Positions 33,077 through 41,099 of a DNA stretch of 64,000 bases are shown one piece after another. Origin of the DNA: a virus; the IMG/VR virus record IMGVR_UViG_3300024999_000029, positions 124,001 through 188,000 of that record. One strand, written 5' to 3'. How positions within the stretch are numbered: position 1 is the first letter of the stretch; each line of letters starts with the position of its first letter. The notes under the pieces are model-generated. The model saw only the letters and a program-made list of their open reading frames with translations. It did not search any database and was not told the origin of the DNA. Made by a program: the position numbers and the translations under genes.

Positions 33077-33550
33077 TTATTTGGCTATTCGCTTTCTCCA
33101 TTTATTATTTTTTTTTCGTAAGTTTTGAGAATACTCGGTTAAATAATTTTTTAGTGGTTTTATTTCTTTTAATGATGTAAAGTTTAAAGTTTTTATTTCA
33201 GTTGCACCAAGCCTATCCCAACTTTCTTCTCTATGCCATGATGCTAATATCGGGTATTCGTCAGCAGAAGGTACTAATGTGTTTTCATTGACGTTATTCA
33301 ATAAAAATTCTTCTAACTCGGATACATTTTTTATTAAATAGTTTTCTTCGTCACAACTTTCATTCTCATAATCTTCATATCTAACGTCTAAATCATTTAA
33401 TATATCATATAAAGTTTCAAACATTGGGATATCTCCACCACAATAATTTTCTGCACCGTGTTTTAGAAACCATTTCAATAGCTTAGTAAATTCAGAATGA
33501 TTGTTGATTATGCATTGGTTTGTGCTATGTGTATAATCTTTTAATGCCAT
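33077..33550 (-). CDS. Unknown protein, 157 aa
   Basis: Acidic helical N-terminal two thirds and a basic C-terminus (NLRKKNNKWRKRIAK). No family recognised. Its start codon shares a base with the stop of the upstream 166-aa gene, so they are coupled. Confidence 0.6.
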   Translation of the reverse strand: MALKDYTHSTNQCIINNHSEFTKLLKWFLKHGAENYCGGDIPMFETLYDILNDLDVRYEDYENESCDEENYLIKNVSELEEFLLNNVNENTLVPSADEYPILASWHREESWDRLGATEIKTLNFTSLKEIKPLKNYLTEYSQNLRKKNNKWRKRIAK

Positions 33551-34050
33551 TATTTTTTATCCTCCAAACACTCATTTATAACATTAGCTACGGCTAGTGA
33601 CATTTTAGATTTAAACACTGCGTCTTGCTTTAACTCATTGCTAACCTTGTCAAATAATCCATCATTATTGTTTATAATTGTTTTAGCAATTTTATGTGAA
33701 AATCCAGTCTTGATAGCAGCTTTAAAATCATCCAGTTTAATAACATCGTTAAAACTATCTGCTATAATTTTCTTTAATTCTGCTGAATTCTCATTTATTA
33801 CACTCGTGACAATTTTAACTAAAGGACTATCATATTTTGTAAGTGATTCTTGAATAGCCTTTTGAATAGATGCTTGTGCCGTTGATAAAATATCTTGCTC
33901 AAGAGTAATAGGCATATGTTTTTGATTTACTTTAGTATTAATTTCATCGATAGTTTTAGTTAATTTTTCTACCAACAATCTATTCTCTGTTTTAATATCT
34001 GAAACAGTTTTATATAATTGGTCTATTGTTTTTTGCTCTGCGTTTGTCAT
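33550..34050 (-). CDS. Coiled-coil protein, 166 aa
   Basis: Helical throughout: an N-terminal coiled coil (TIDQLYKTVSDIKTENRLLVEKL...DEINTK) and amphipathic helices after it. No catalytic motif. Could be a scaffold or DNA-associated early protein; function unknown. Confidence 0.6.
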   Translation of the reverse strand: MTNAEQKTIDQLYKTVSDIKTENRLLVEKLTKTIDEINTKVNQKHMPITLEQDILSTAQASIQKAIQESLTKYDSPLVKIVTSVINENSAELKKIIADSFNDVIKLDDFKAAIKTGFSHKIAKTIINNNDGLFDKVSNELKQDAVFKSKMSLAVANVINECLEDKK

Positions 34051-34081
34051 AATTTTATATCTCCTTTATTAAAATAGAACT

Positions 34082-34263
34082 TTATTCTAAACTAGTTTCT
34101 ATATCATATATAAATTGTTTCGATTCTAAATATTTATATCTATTGTGCATTAAATTATCTATTGCCTTTAGTATCTTTTTGCTTTCTCAAAATTTCCATA
34201 TATACATTCAACATAATGCCATTCAAGTAGCCTAGTGAGTGTATCAGAATAGGTAATATGCAT
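34082..34263 (-). pseudogene. Small ORF, possibly frameshifted (31 aa plus 22-30 aa)
   Basis: An ORF starting at ATG 34263 with TTAGGAGGTCGTG encodes MHITYSDTLTRLLEWHYVEC and stops at 34168. The -1 frame, open from just before this stop, continues protein-like (ILKAIDNLMHNRYKYLES) to a stop at 34082. The two frames meet at a run of five A (34176-34180), so one lost or gained A, or ribosomal slippage, could explain it. The 31-aa form may also be the whole product. Confidence 0.35.
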
Positions 34264-34272
34264 CACGACCTC

Positions 34273-34440
34273 CTAAATTAATAATTTGAATAGTCCTATG
34301 AGTAAAGCTGCTGGTAATAACATCCACGCAATCATAGATAATATTATACTTGTCCATATAACTACTATAACTAAACAACCAGCCCAATAAACAATTTGAT
34401 TCAATAATTTCAATAACCATATTTTAATTTTTGTAACCAT
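34273..34440 (-). CDS. Two-pass membrane protein, 55 aa
   Basis: ATG 34440 follows AAAGGAGAAAC. Two hydrophobic stretches (about 16-38 and 39-55) after a basic start (MVTKIKIWLLKLLN). One of several tiny membrane proteins in the early region. Function unknown. Confidence 0.6.
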   Translation of the reverse strand: MVTKIKIWLLKLLNQIVYWAGCLVIVVIWTSIILSMIAWMLLPAALLIGLFKLLI

Positions 34441-34532
34441 GTTTCTCCTTTCTCATTTACTGAATAAATCTTTGACTTTTGCATATAATAAATTGGCAAC
34501 TAAAGTTTCTGCAAGATTATCTTTTTATTGCA

Positions 34533-34556
34533 GGATAGAAGAGAAATCTTCTATCC
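34533..34556. repeat. Perfect 10-bp stem-loop with GAAA loop in a 218-bp gap
   Basis: GGATAGAAGA-GAAA-TCTTCTATCC followed on the + strand by TTTTACTC. It lies in the gap 34441-34658. Read on + it could be a weak terminator facing against the operon; read on - it is a stable mRNA hairpin. An 18-codon ORF (MGLSEWINFDEIRVLFKG) nearby is too weakly supported to call. Confidence 0.5.
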
Positions 34557-34658
34557 TTTTACTCAAACTTACCCTTTGAATAAAACCCGAATTTCATCAA
34601 AATTTATCCATTCTGACAGCCCCATAGAGCGATTATTTTAGGGAGGGTAATATACTTA

Positions 34659-34889
34659 CTACCCTCTAAAAAGTGCAACGTCAATTAATTTTTGCCACCA
34701 AGTTCTTTTCTCTATAAAATTTGCATCTCTGCTTTCTAAAATCGAAATTACAAACTCTATTCCATTAATAAATGAATCATTCCAATCTGACGACTTAGAT
34801 TCATCAACCAATGTTTCATAAACTGTTTTAATGTCAGCCATTTTTTCTTCATAAGTTAATTCACTTAAAGGTTTATTCATTGAATTCAC
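34659..34889 (-). CDS. Unknown protein, 76 aa
   Basis: Helical, acidic (LSELTYEEKMADIKTVYETLVDESK) with a Trp/basic end. The second Met (at 34880) may be the actual start because GGTGAGTG is close to the first. Function unknown. Confidence 0.55.
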   Translation of the reverse strand: MNSMNKPLSELTYEEKMADIKTVYETLVDESKSSDWNDSFINGIEFVISILESRDANFIEKRTWWQKLIDVALFRG

Positions 34890-34915
34890 TCACCAGTCTT
34901 TTATATTTTGCTTAA

Positions 34916-35206
34916 TTAACGTATTCCTATAAACTTCCCATAAAAACTTTCGTATTCTTGTTCCATAATTTCTCTTTTAGCTTTAGTGATTTTATCTTGT
35001 AGCTCTGGATATTTTTCTTGCAATCTTCTTCTTGTTCGAGATATGCTCTCAAAACTTTGTTGATACTTGATAAAGTTTTCTTTTGTGAATTGTGCATCTA
35101 GGATTTTCTCCATAAAGTATGTATATAGTAAATGATCATTGCTTTGTGTTTCTGGGTAATTGATTAATAGTGCGTGTACTCCTTGTTCAACATATTTAAA
35201 ATTCAT
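34916..35206 (-). CDS. Unknown phage protein, 96 aa
   Basis: Helical protein with a basic middle (SFESISRTRRRLQEKYPEL) of a kind often seen in Clostridium and Bacillus phages. It follows dUTPase by 11 bases in the dNTP operon, with TTAAAGGAGGCTATT as site. Function unknown. Confidence 0.6.
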   Translation of the reverse strand: MNFKYVEQGVHALLINYPETQSNDHLLYTYFMEKILDAQFTKENFIKYQQSFESISRTRRRLQEKYPELQDKITKAKREIMEQEYESFYGKFIGIR

Positions 35207-35217
35207 AATAGCCTCCT

Positions 35218-35721
35218 TTAATTCGTACTTCCGAATCCTCCAGTTCTTTCTCCAGTTGCATTATCATTATCTACGGTTAAAAACTTTTGGAATACTCCTT
35301 GCCCAATTCTATCTCCTTTTTTTATTTCAACGTCATATGGGAAGAAGTTATAAAATCCAAACATTATTTCACCTTCGTTGCTTTCGTTGTCAAAATAATC
35401 ACTCTCAATGCAGCCTACTCCATTACTTAAAACCAATCCTAGCTTGAATGGATTGCTTGATCTATTGTACATGAATAACCCTTCATCTTCTGGGAAATAT
35501 GCTTTAATTCCTGTGTGTATTAATGTTGGCTTAATAGGATTAAAGTCTTCTAATCCCTTAAAAAAATTAATTAGATTATCAGTCATCTGTTTCCATATAG
35601 AAGGTATTTTTATGTCCTCGGCACTTTCGAAATCATAGCCAACCGAATGAGCAGTTGAACGTTTTGGTAAATTAATATTCATGTCTTTATATTTAGAAAC
35701 TACATCGAAATATCTAGTCAT
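35218..35721 (-). CDS. dut: dUTPase (dUTP diphosphatase)
   Basis: All trimeric dUTPase motifs are visible: AHSVGYDFES, YNRSSN, NGVGCIESDYFDN, GDRIGQGVFQKF and the C-terminal RTGGFGSTN arm. It hydrolyses dUTP to dUMP, keeping uracil out of phage DNA and feeding dTMP synthesis. It overlaps the FTR-like gene by 8 bases in one nucleotide-metabolism operon with NrdD and NrdG. An insertion of about 30 residues after motif 1 makes it slightly longer than usual. Confidence 0.93.
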   Translation of the reverse strand: MTRYFDVVSKYKDMNINLPKRSTAHSVGYDFESAEDIKIPSIWKQMTDNLINFFKGLEDFNPIKPTLIHTGIKAYFPEDEGLFMYNRSSNPFKLGLVLSNGVGCIESDYFDNESNEGEIMFGFYNFFPYDVEIKKGDRIGQGVFQKFLTVDNDNATGERTGGFGSTN

Positions 35722-35902
35722 TGTTTTCCTCCGCTTTTATAAATAATTGGCATATACATTCCTGTGTTTCTCTGAAATCCAAGCAAGGGCATAATGAATT
35801 ATCATCAGCTAATAGCCTACAAGGACAATGATTCAAGTTTAATTTTAATTTCTCTCTTATTTGTTTAACCTTTTCTTTGTCTGGATTTAATATAACTTTC
35901 AT
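35714..35902 (-). CDS. Ferredoxin-thioredoxin reductase catalytic-subunit-like protein, 62 aa
   Basis: The cysteine pattern HCPCRLLADDNSLCPCLDF then ECICQLF reproduces the CPC...CPC...CxC signature of the FTR beta subunit, which holds a 4Fe-4S cluster beside a redox disulfide. The protein is only 62 residues, about half the usual length. It starts exactly at the end of nrdG and overlaps dut, so it may supply electrons to the anaerobic reductase or a thioredoxin. Family assignment rests on the cysteine spacing. Confidence 0.6.
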   Translation of the reverse strand: MKVILNPDKEKVKQIREKLKLNLNHCPCRLLADDNSLCPCLDFRETQECICQLFIKAEENND

Positions 35903-36354
35903 TAAAACTCCCCTTTTATGTATATTTTTTGATTGCTTGTAGCCAGTTTAATTCCATATTGTATATTGTTTTCTGTTTTTAAATCTTCTTTGTACTCCCC
36001 GCACTTTATATAATCACAAAGATTTTTTATTCCTGTTGGTATTTGCTGTATTTCATATCTAGTCCATAGCCATATATTTTTATTAGCTATTTTTAGTCCT
36101 CTAATGAGAGATATTACTTCATCATGATTTTGATTTAAAGGTTCTCCTCCTAATATCCAAACGTGTTTTATTAAAGTATCAAACCTTTTTATTTTTTTTA
36201 TTATATCCTCTAAAACTAAGGGGGAGAGGGGGACTCCTAGTGAGAAGTCCTTTAACTCTGGATTATGACAACCTTTACACTTTCCATTACAACCTGATAA
36301 ATATATTTCAAAACTTTCGGTATCTAAACTATACTGAGTTGATGCCATATTCAT
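35902..36354 (-). CDS. nrdG: Anaerobic ribonucleotide reductase activase (radical SAM)
   Basis: SGCNGKCKGCHNPEL carries the radical SAM CxxxCxxC cluster motif (Cys22, Cys26, Cys29), followed by VWILGGEPLNQ (the GGEP SAM-binding motif). It creates the glycyl radical on NrdD. Its start overlaps the stop of nrdD by one base. Length of 150 is normal. Confidence 0.93.
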   Translation of the reverse strand: MNMASTQYSLDTESFEIYLSGCNGKCKGCHNPELKDFSLGVPLSPLVLEDIIKKIKRFDTLIKHVWILGGEPLNQNHDEVISLIRGLKIANKNIWLWTRYEIQQIPTGIKNLCDYIKCGEYKEDLKTENNIQYGIKLATSNQKIYIKGEF

Positions 36355-38252
36355 TATACTTCACCATACCATTGACGATTTGGATAATCTTCTTCTCGTC
36401 TAGTTTTATGCCAGTTTTTTACATTAGTTAAGAATCCAACCACTCTAGTATAATTATTTACTATTTCCTTCCCACAAACTTCACATAAATCTTTTTTACC
36501 AACACTCATATGACCTTCTTCGCATTCTTGTAGATTATAATTTATGGCGTGATATACAATTCCCATCTTAGCAGAAGTCCTAATTAATTCTTTTATTTTA
36601 TTTTCGTCTTGTATTGGCATATCAACATTAATATGACATATAGCTCCTCCACTGAAATGTTTATCAAACATCCCTTGAAGTGATATTCTGTCTAATAAGT
36701 CGGCGTTTGTAACAAGCGGTATAAATTGATTACTATAAATATTATAAGTACTTTGATATCCTAATAATTCATCTTTTTGCGCTAACTTAATACTTAAATT
36801 TTCGGCTGGAACTTGTTCACAGTTGTGAGGAGAGTCATATTGCTTTTCAAATTTTTTATTTGCAGTATTAATGGCGTCTAATATGTCTAAAACAAATTGC
36901 TGACCTAATTCATTTAATACATCCATTCCCATGATTTCGACACATTCGTTCATTCCATTTACACCAACAGTTGAATATTGTTTTGATAGCTCCATATATC
37001 CAAGTGTATATAATGGTAAATTTCCGTTTTCAATTCTTTTTTTAACTATATGTCTTTTAGCGTTGTTGATTTTTGCACAAATTTCTATATATTTCTTTAA
37101 ATTTTCAAAAAAGACATCTCTATTGCCATTAGCCTTAATAGCAAGTCTTGGAAAATTAATTGAACAAACTCCAAGAGATCCTATTTTACTACTACCGCTT
37201 CCAAAACTATTAAAATACTCAGATTTTTTTTCGCTACGGAGTCTACAGCAAGAAGATAATGTTGAGCTGTCTCCACAATATATATTTATAAATCCAAATT
37301 CTTTATTTTGATTTGCAACAAACCCTAGAAATTTTTCATCTTTAATATTATTCTCTTTGTCTATGCTAAAACATGCAGTAGTAACTGGAAAAGTAATAGG
37401 AGTTCTCTTCATTTCTTCATTCATAATTGTCAAAAATAATGTCTGTAGTTTCCCTATGATATTAATATCTGGATAATTTCCATCTGGAAACAAATAATCC
37501 TCACATATCTTTTCTAAAAAATATTTATCATATATGCTAATATTGGTAAATGGACTTTGATTTGCTCTCATTGGTTGATTAACGGTATATATAAAAGATA
37601 TTAAATTTTCTTTAATATATATCCAGCAATCTTCTTCGGAAGCAAACTTAAAATGGGAATCTCCACAATTATCTAATATTTTCTTAGCATAATATGAGAG
37701 TATAACTAACATGTCGGCTAGTCCTGTAGCTCCCAATGTTGAATTAGAGGCTATCGTTGTGAACTGTTCAAGCTGAGATTTAAATGACAACAAATGTTTT
37801 GGAGATACAGATTTTATTTTTTTAACCATTGGAAGTCCATTTGTCATTACGTCATATGTTGAATAATTAAAACAGTAAGGCAATCCCGCCGCTATACCAT
37901 GAAAATCATGAATATAAATATCTCCGCTTAATTGCATTTCAATAATCTCATTTGCCAATCCTAGTCCATACAGTCTCTTTAATTCTTTCCATAGAATATA
38001 ATAACTGTTCAGTTTAAAAAATGGTTTTGGCATCTCGGTATTGTAAGCGATTACATCAACGCTATCAACATTCGCATTTGCGTCTATTGAAGCATCTGCT
38101 GTTGTTTTTGAAGAAAAGAATTTTTTACTAAACTTAGACATATCAGTTTGTTCGCCGATTCCTTCTAAGTCAAATAGTTTTTGATTATATTTACCTTTTA
38201 AATACATCATTAAATCGTCAAATTCTTGTTCATATGTAACTTTTAAATACAT
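36354..38252 (-). CDS. nrdD: Anaerobic (class III) ribonucleoside-triphosphate reductase
   Basis: Long conserved blocks of class III reductase are visible: IQMSGDIYIHDF-like segment (residues about 104-114), NQSPFTNIS, GGAICHIN, and the C-terminal zinc site Cys590/Cys593 with RVVGFLTNVKNW holding the radical glycine Gly606. At 632 residues it lacks the N-terminal ATP-cone, as in several phage versions. It makes dNTPs from NTPs with formate under strict anaerobiosis. No aerobic reductase is present, which fits an obligate anaerobe host. Confidence 0.93.
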   Translation of the reverse strand: MYLKVTYEQEFDDLMMYLKGKYNQKLFDLEGIGEQTDMSKFSKKFFSSKTTADASIDANANVDSVDVIAYNTEMPKPFFKLNSYYILWKELKRLYGLGLANEIIEMQLSGDIYIHDFHGIAAGLPYCFNYSTYDVMTNGLPMVKKIKSVSPKHLLSFKSQLEQFTTIASNSTLGATGLADMLVILSYYAKKILDNCGDSHFKFASEEDCWIYIKENLISFIYTVNQPMRANQSPFTNISIYDKYFLEKICEDYLFPDGNYPDINIIGKLQTLFLTIMNEEMKRTPITFPVTTACFSIDKENNIKDEKFLGFVANQNKEFGFINIYCGDSSTLSSCCRLRSEKKSEYFNSFGSGSSKIGSLGVCSINFPRLAIKANGNRDVFFENLKKYIEICAKINNAKRHIVKKRIENGNLPLYTLGYMELSKQYSTVGVNGMNECVEIMGMDVLNELGQQFVLDILDAINTANKKFEKQYDSPHNCEQVPAENLSIKLAQKDELLGYQSTYNIYSNQFIPLVTNADLLDRISLQGMFDKHFSGGAICHINVDMPIQDENKIKELIRTSAKMGIVYHAINYNLQECEEGHMSVGKKDLCEVCGKEIVNNYTRVVGFLTNVKNWHKTRREEDYPNRQWYGEV

Positions 38253-38467
38253 TAAATAACCTCCTTGATGTCTATAATCTCATTATTTTTAAATATTAAT
38301 GGCATATTTATTTGATTTGCTTTTGTTGCCTTTTTAACTATTTCATTAGATTCTTCACTACTCAGTGATTCTAAAAGTTTATATTCAAAATCTATATTTT
38401 TGCTAGTTAACATATTTTTAATCACAGTGCATCTACTACAACCTTTTCTGCCAATTATTAGATACAT
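38252..38467 (-). CDS. Glutaredoxin/NrdH-like protein, 71 aa
   Basis: YLIIGRKGCSRCTVIKNML has the CxxC redox centre and thioredoxin-like start; KANQINMPLIFKN contains the cis-proline. It overlaps nrdD by one base and is the first gene of the reductase operon. Probable dithiol donor in the nucleotide block. Confidence 0.8.
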   Translation of the reverse strand: MYLIIGRKGCSRCTVIKNMLTSKNIDFEYKLLESLSSEESNEIVKKATKANQINMPLIFKNNEIIDIKEVI

Positions 38468-38483
38468 TAATTGTCTCCTAAGT

Positions 38484-38636
38484 TTATTTTAATTTTTCTT
38501 TTAATCCCTCTTTAAAATCTTTTAATAACATCATTACTTCAATTCCAATGTCTTTGTTATCTAATCTTTCATTAATAAATTCAAGATAATATTCGTCTAC
38601 AATTTCTAATTTTATAGCTTTGGCAACACTAAACAT
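38484..38636 (-). CDS. Small helical protein, 50 aa, unknown
   Basis: ATG 38636 follows ACAGGAGGACTAT and an intercistronic element. Alternating charged helix (MFSVAKAIKLEIVDEYYLEF...GLKEKLK). Function unknown; upstream of the reductase operon. Confidence 0.55.
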   Translation of the reverse strand: MFSVAKAIKLEIVDEYYLEFINERLDNKDIGIEVMMLLKDFKEGLKEKLK

Positions 38637-38662
38637 ATAGTCCTCCTGTTTTATATTTTAGT

Positions 38663-38884
38663 TTAATGAATTTCTTTAGAAGAATTAGTTTTTGTATTGC
38701 TCATCAATTGCAACATCTCTAAACCACGAATAGAATCTAATACTAACTCTCCAGAAGAATAAACTAATCCGCCAATATCATTTAATGTTTTTTCCGTGGC
38801 ATCCTGCAATAGATAATTATAAATTTTTGTCAATCTTGTGTTTACCATCTTCAAATCTTCCAATACGGCATTTCTAATACTCAT
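38663..38884 (-). CDS. Small helical protein, 73 aa, unknown
   Basis: Amphipathic helices (VLEDLKMVNTRLTKIYNYLLQ). First gene downstream of the promoter at 38909-38936, so it opens the transcript that includes glutaredoxin, nrdD, nrdG and dut. AGAGGAGATAAGTTT as site. Confidence 0.6.
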   Translation of the reverse strand: MSIRNAVLEDLKMVNTRLTKIYNYLLQDATEKTLNDIGGLVYSSGELVLDSIRGLEMLQLMSNTKTNSSKEIH

Positions 38885-38908
38885 AAACTTATCTCCTCTT
38901 CGTATTAA

Positions 38909-38936
38909 ATTATATACTATTTATCAGTAAAGTCAA
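38909..38936 (-). promoter_or_regulatory. Promoter for the nucleotide-metabolism operon
   Basis: On the - strand TTGACT (38936-38931), a 16-base spacer and TATAAT (38914-38909). The -35 sits in the 3' arm of a 10-bp inverted repeat (AAGTCAATAA/TTATTGACTT) that flanks the TAAAATATAAAA element at 38942-38953. Confidence 0.7.
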
Positions 38937-38950
38937 TAACTATTTTATAT

Positions 38951-39160
38951 TTTAGTTTATTGACTTTTGAATGAAAACAGAGTTTAATCGAAATCTTCTT
39001 CTGAAAAACTTACGCCAGCGTCTTCAAGTTCACCTTCAAGGTAATTTATATATGCTTTCATTTCCCTTTTATTAGACTCTAACTTTTTAACTTCACGTTC
39101 TATGTTGTCTATCACATTTTTAAGGTCATTAAAATTAGTTACCCATTCTCGCAATTGCAT
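38951..39160 (-). CDS. Small coiled-coil protein, 58-69 aa
   Basis: ATG 39160 follows GGAGAACATT. A coiled-coil core (NVIDNIEREVKKLESNKREMKAYINYLEGELEDAG) is certain. The exact C-terminus depends on one base near 39000: as read, the frame continues to a stop in the intercistronic element at 38951; otherwise it ends near 38984 in SEEDFD. Function unknown. Confidence 0.5.
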
Positions 39161-39173
39161 AATGTTCTCCTCT

Positions 39174-39476
39174 CTACATTTCTAAACATTTTAAAATTTC
39201 AGTAAGATTATCCTCAATTACTTTGGCAATTTTACTTAACTCATCTAATTCATTGACATATAAATTTCCTTGAAATAGCTCCGCATCAAACTTTACTATA
39301 TATTCTTCTTTTGATTCTTTTAAATTTTCTGTATATATCTTTTCTTTGCTAATTGATATTGGCACTTTTCTTTCCCAAATATTAAATACTATTTCTTTCT
39401 CATAAATAATTATTTCTAGATCTGCATATTTTGGATCTCCAATAATTTTTCTTATCTGTTGAATTATGTTTATCAT
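39174..39476 (-). CDS. Unknown protein, 100 aa
   Basis: Beta-rich first half (YADLEIIIYEKEIVFNIWERKVPISI) then helical, reminiscent of small phage proteins with a response-like fold. AAGGAGAAGCT as site. Function unknown. Confidence 0.6.
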   Translation of the reverse strand: MINIIQQIRKIIGDPKYADLEIIIYEKEIVFNIWERKVPISISKEKIYTENLKESKEEYIVKFDAELFQGNLYVNELDELSKIAKVIEDNLTEILKCLEM

Positions 39477-39535
39477 AGCTTCTCCTTTTAATTATGGCTA
39501 ATTTACCATATTTAAACCTCTCGAATTCGATAGGT

Positions 39536-39745
39536 TTAAATCATATTTTTCATGTCGTAATTGTCTCTTATGTAGTCTACTAGCTCGTTCATTTTGGAAA
39601 TTACATGCTCATCATTTTTGATACAAGGGTGCAAGTGCAGCATACAGGAATTTTCTTTACCCTTAGTTCTAAAATATTGATAGTTGAAGTTTATAAATAG
39701 TAAAGGAATTTCTGTAAGATTTTTAGTAAATAGTCTTTTAAGCAT
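39536..39745 (-). CDS. Unknown protein, 69 aa
   Basis: ATG 39745 (MLKRLFTKN) follows AAAGGAGAAGCC; the upstream ATG overlaps this site and is unlikely. Aromatic-rich middle (LLFINFNYQYFRT) and helical acidic end. Function unknown. Confidence 0.55.
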   Translation of the reverse strand: MLKRLFTKNLTEIPLLFINFNYQYFRTKGKENSCMLHLHPCIKNDEHVISKMNELVDYIRDNYDMKNMI

Positions 39746-39799
39746 GGCTTCTCCTTTCATTTAAATGATTATATTTTAATTTAGATAAATTATTTTTTA

Positions 39800-40069
39800 C
39801 TACAAAATTAAGACAGATTGTTTTTTTAGTGTACTTAAATACTGCTTTCCTTTTTCAGTTATAAAAATGTAGTCATTGTCAATCTCTAGCCTTCCAATAA
39901 GAACATTTGTCTCGATTAAGTCATCCAAACTCACATTAGCATTAAAGAAAAAAGTGCTGGCATATTTAGTGTTTAAATTATCAATCAATGCCCCAATCGT
40001 TATTCCACCTGATGAACTAATAATATCGAACACACCGCATGTTTTTTCTTCTAGCATTGTTACACACAT
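39800..40069 (-). CDS. Small winged-helix-like protein, 89 aa
   Basis: Pattern CGVFDIISSSGGITIGALIDNL...LDDLIETNVLIGRLEIDNDYIFITEKGKQYL reads like a winged helix (helix-helix-helix, two strands ending in TEKGKxYL), similar to PadR or HxlR-type ends. Could be a phage transcription regulator. AAGGAGGTATAAT as site. Confidence 0.55.
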   Translation of the reverse strand: MCVTMLEEKTCGVFDIISSSGGITIGALIDNLNTKYASTFFFNANVSLDDLIETNVLIGRLEIDNDYIFITEKGKQYLSTLKKQSVLIL

Positions 40070-40124
40070 ATTATACCTCCTTATATTTAAACGATTATAT
40101 TTTCATTAAATTGATTATTTCGCC

Positions 40125-40409
40125 TTAATTTAGTTGATTTCCTATATTCTTTATCTCATCTCTAACTTCTTTTAATATTTCTTTAAATTCCTTCAATGTA
40201 ACTAATCCTTCTTTATCTACCTTTTCAGCTACAAATAGCTTAGATAGCTTTTCAAGCAAGTTATCCCAATTGCCAAAATACCCTTCAGATGTCCATACTA
40301 CCGTTTTCTCTTTTGTGGTTTTATTTACACTAATGCCTCTTCTTTGTAGTGTGAATTGCTTATCCTCTACATCTACTCTGTAATCGTCTGTAAGTGTTAC
40401 TGCTCCCAT
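40125..40409 (-). CDS. Unknown phage protein, 94 aa
   Basis: ATG 40409 (MGAVTLTDDYRVDVE) follows AATATAAAAGGAGAGCAAATT; longer in-frame starts overlap the upstream gene. N-terminal beta part with YFGNWDNLLEKLSKLF and a helical tail; similar short proteins occur in many Firmicute phages (function not established). Confidence 0.6.
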   Translation of the reverse strand: MGAVTLTDDYRVDVEDKQFTLQRRGISVNKTTKEKTVVWTSEGYFGNWDNLLEKLSKLFVAEKVDKEGLVTLKEFKEILKEVRDEIKNIGNQLN

Positions 40410-40435
40410 AATTTGCTCTCCTTTTATATTTTTAT

Positions 40436-40612
40436 TTAATCTAAATCTCTTTTGTCGCATTGTTTTTCTTCATCCCACCATCCTCCAGCTTGTTCTTGAG
40501 GTGAGCATGGGTTATCTTTTCTTTCTTCAAGTATATCTAAATAACAGTCTGATTGTGATTTTCCATTATATAAACTTTTTCTATAAGCTTCGCTCCAACA
40601 TTTTTCACACAT
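40436..40612 (-). CDS. Small Cys-containing protein, 58 aa
   Basis: ATG 40612 follows GATAGGAGAAAATACTG. Four Cys (MCEKCWSEAY, DCYLD, NPCSPQEQ) and an acidic end with QAGGWWDEEKQ. Possibly a small zinc protein. Function unknown. Confidence 0.55.
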   Translation of the reverse strand: MCEKCWSEAYRKSLYNGKSQSDCYLDILEERKDNPCSPQEQAGGWWDEEKQCDKRDLD

Positions 40613-40633
40613 CAGTATTTTCTCCTATCTTTA

Positions 40634-40661
40634 TTGACTTTTGACTAATATATGCTATAAT
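40634..40661 (+). promoter_or_regulatory. Strong + strand promoter inside the - strand operon
   Basis: TTGACT (40634-40639), a 16-base spacer and TATAAT (40656-40661) with extended TGC just before the -10. It points against the surrounding operon. Confidence 0.6.
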
Positions 40662-40667
40662 AATATT

Positions 40668-40750
40668 ACCTTGACTCCCTACAGGGGTTCAAAGTACATT
40701 TAAGATTTATGATTGGAGTGTGGAAGTATATCACACTCCAATTGTAGTTT
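40668..40750 (+). ncRNA. Candidate small RNA, + strand
   Basis: A transcript from the promoter at 40634-40661 would run through CCCTACAGGGG and reach a perfect 11-bp hairpin, ATTGGAGTGTG (40712-40722) / CACACTCCAAT (40732-40742), followed by TGTAGTTTTG. No ORF lies in it. The weak T-tract leaves termination uncertain. The surrounding gap 40613-40771 holds no gene on either strand. Confidence 0.4.
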
Positions 40751-40771
40751 TGTATAAAATTAGGATTTGGT

Positions 40772-41056
40772 TTAATCTATAATTTTAATGTTTTTCCTTC
40801 TATCCATTTCTTCTGCTCTTTTATATGCGTCATCTAAATTATTATATAAACTCTTTGAATCATCTATAAAACAATAATTATTGTAATCTATTCTATAATT
40901 CCATATATTTGTAAAAGAAATAGACGATATTTTAGTTTTCACAATCCTGATTTTCCCAAATCTTTTATAAACATAATACACTGTTTGAAATGTATAAAAT
41001 TTAGGAGTATATACCTTTTCTTCTCCATCGTTTTCTATAACTAGCTTTATATTCAT
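40772..41056 (-). CDS. Unknown protein, 94 aa
   Basis: ATG 41056 (MNIKLVIENDGEEKVY) follows AAAGAGGGGAGAAAAT; a longer in-frame form has no site. Basic and Tyr-rich, ending in a charged helix (DDAYKRAEEMDRRKN). Function unknown. Confidence 0.6.
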   Translation of the reverse strand: MNIKLVIENDGEEKVYTPKFYTFQTVYYVYKRFGKIRIVKTKISSISFTNIWNYRIDYNNYCFIDDSKSLYNNLDDAYKRAEEMDRRKNIKIID

Positions 41057-41099
41057 ATTTTCTCCCCTCTTTTTATTTTTATAAAATTCTGTTTTTATC

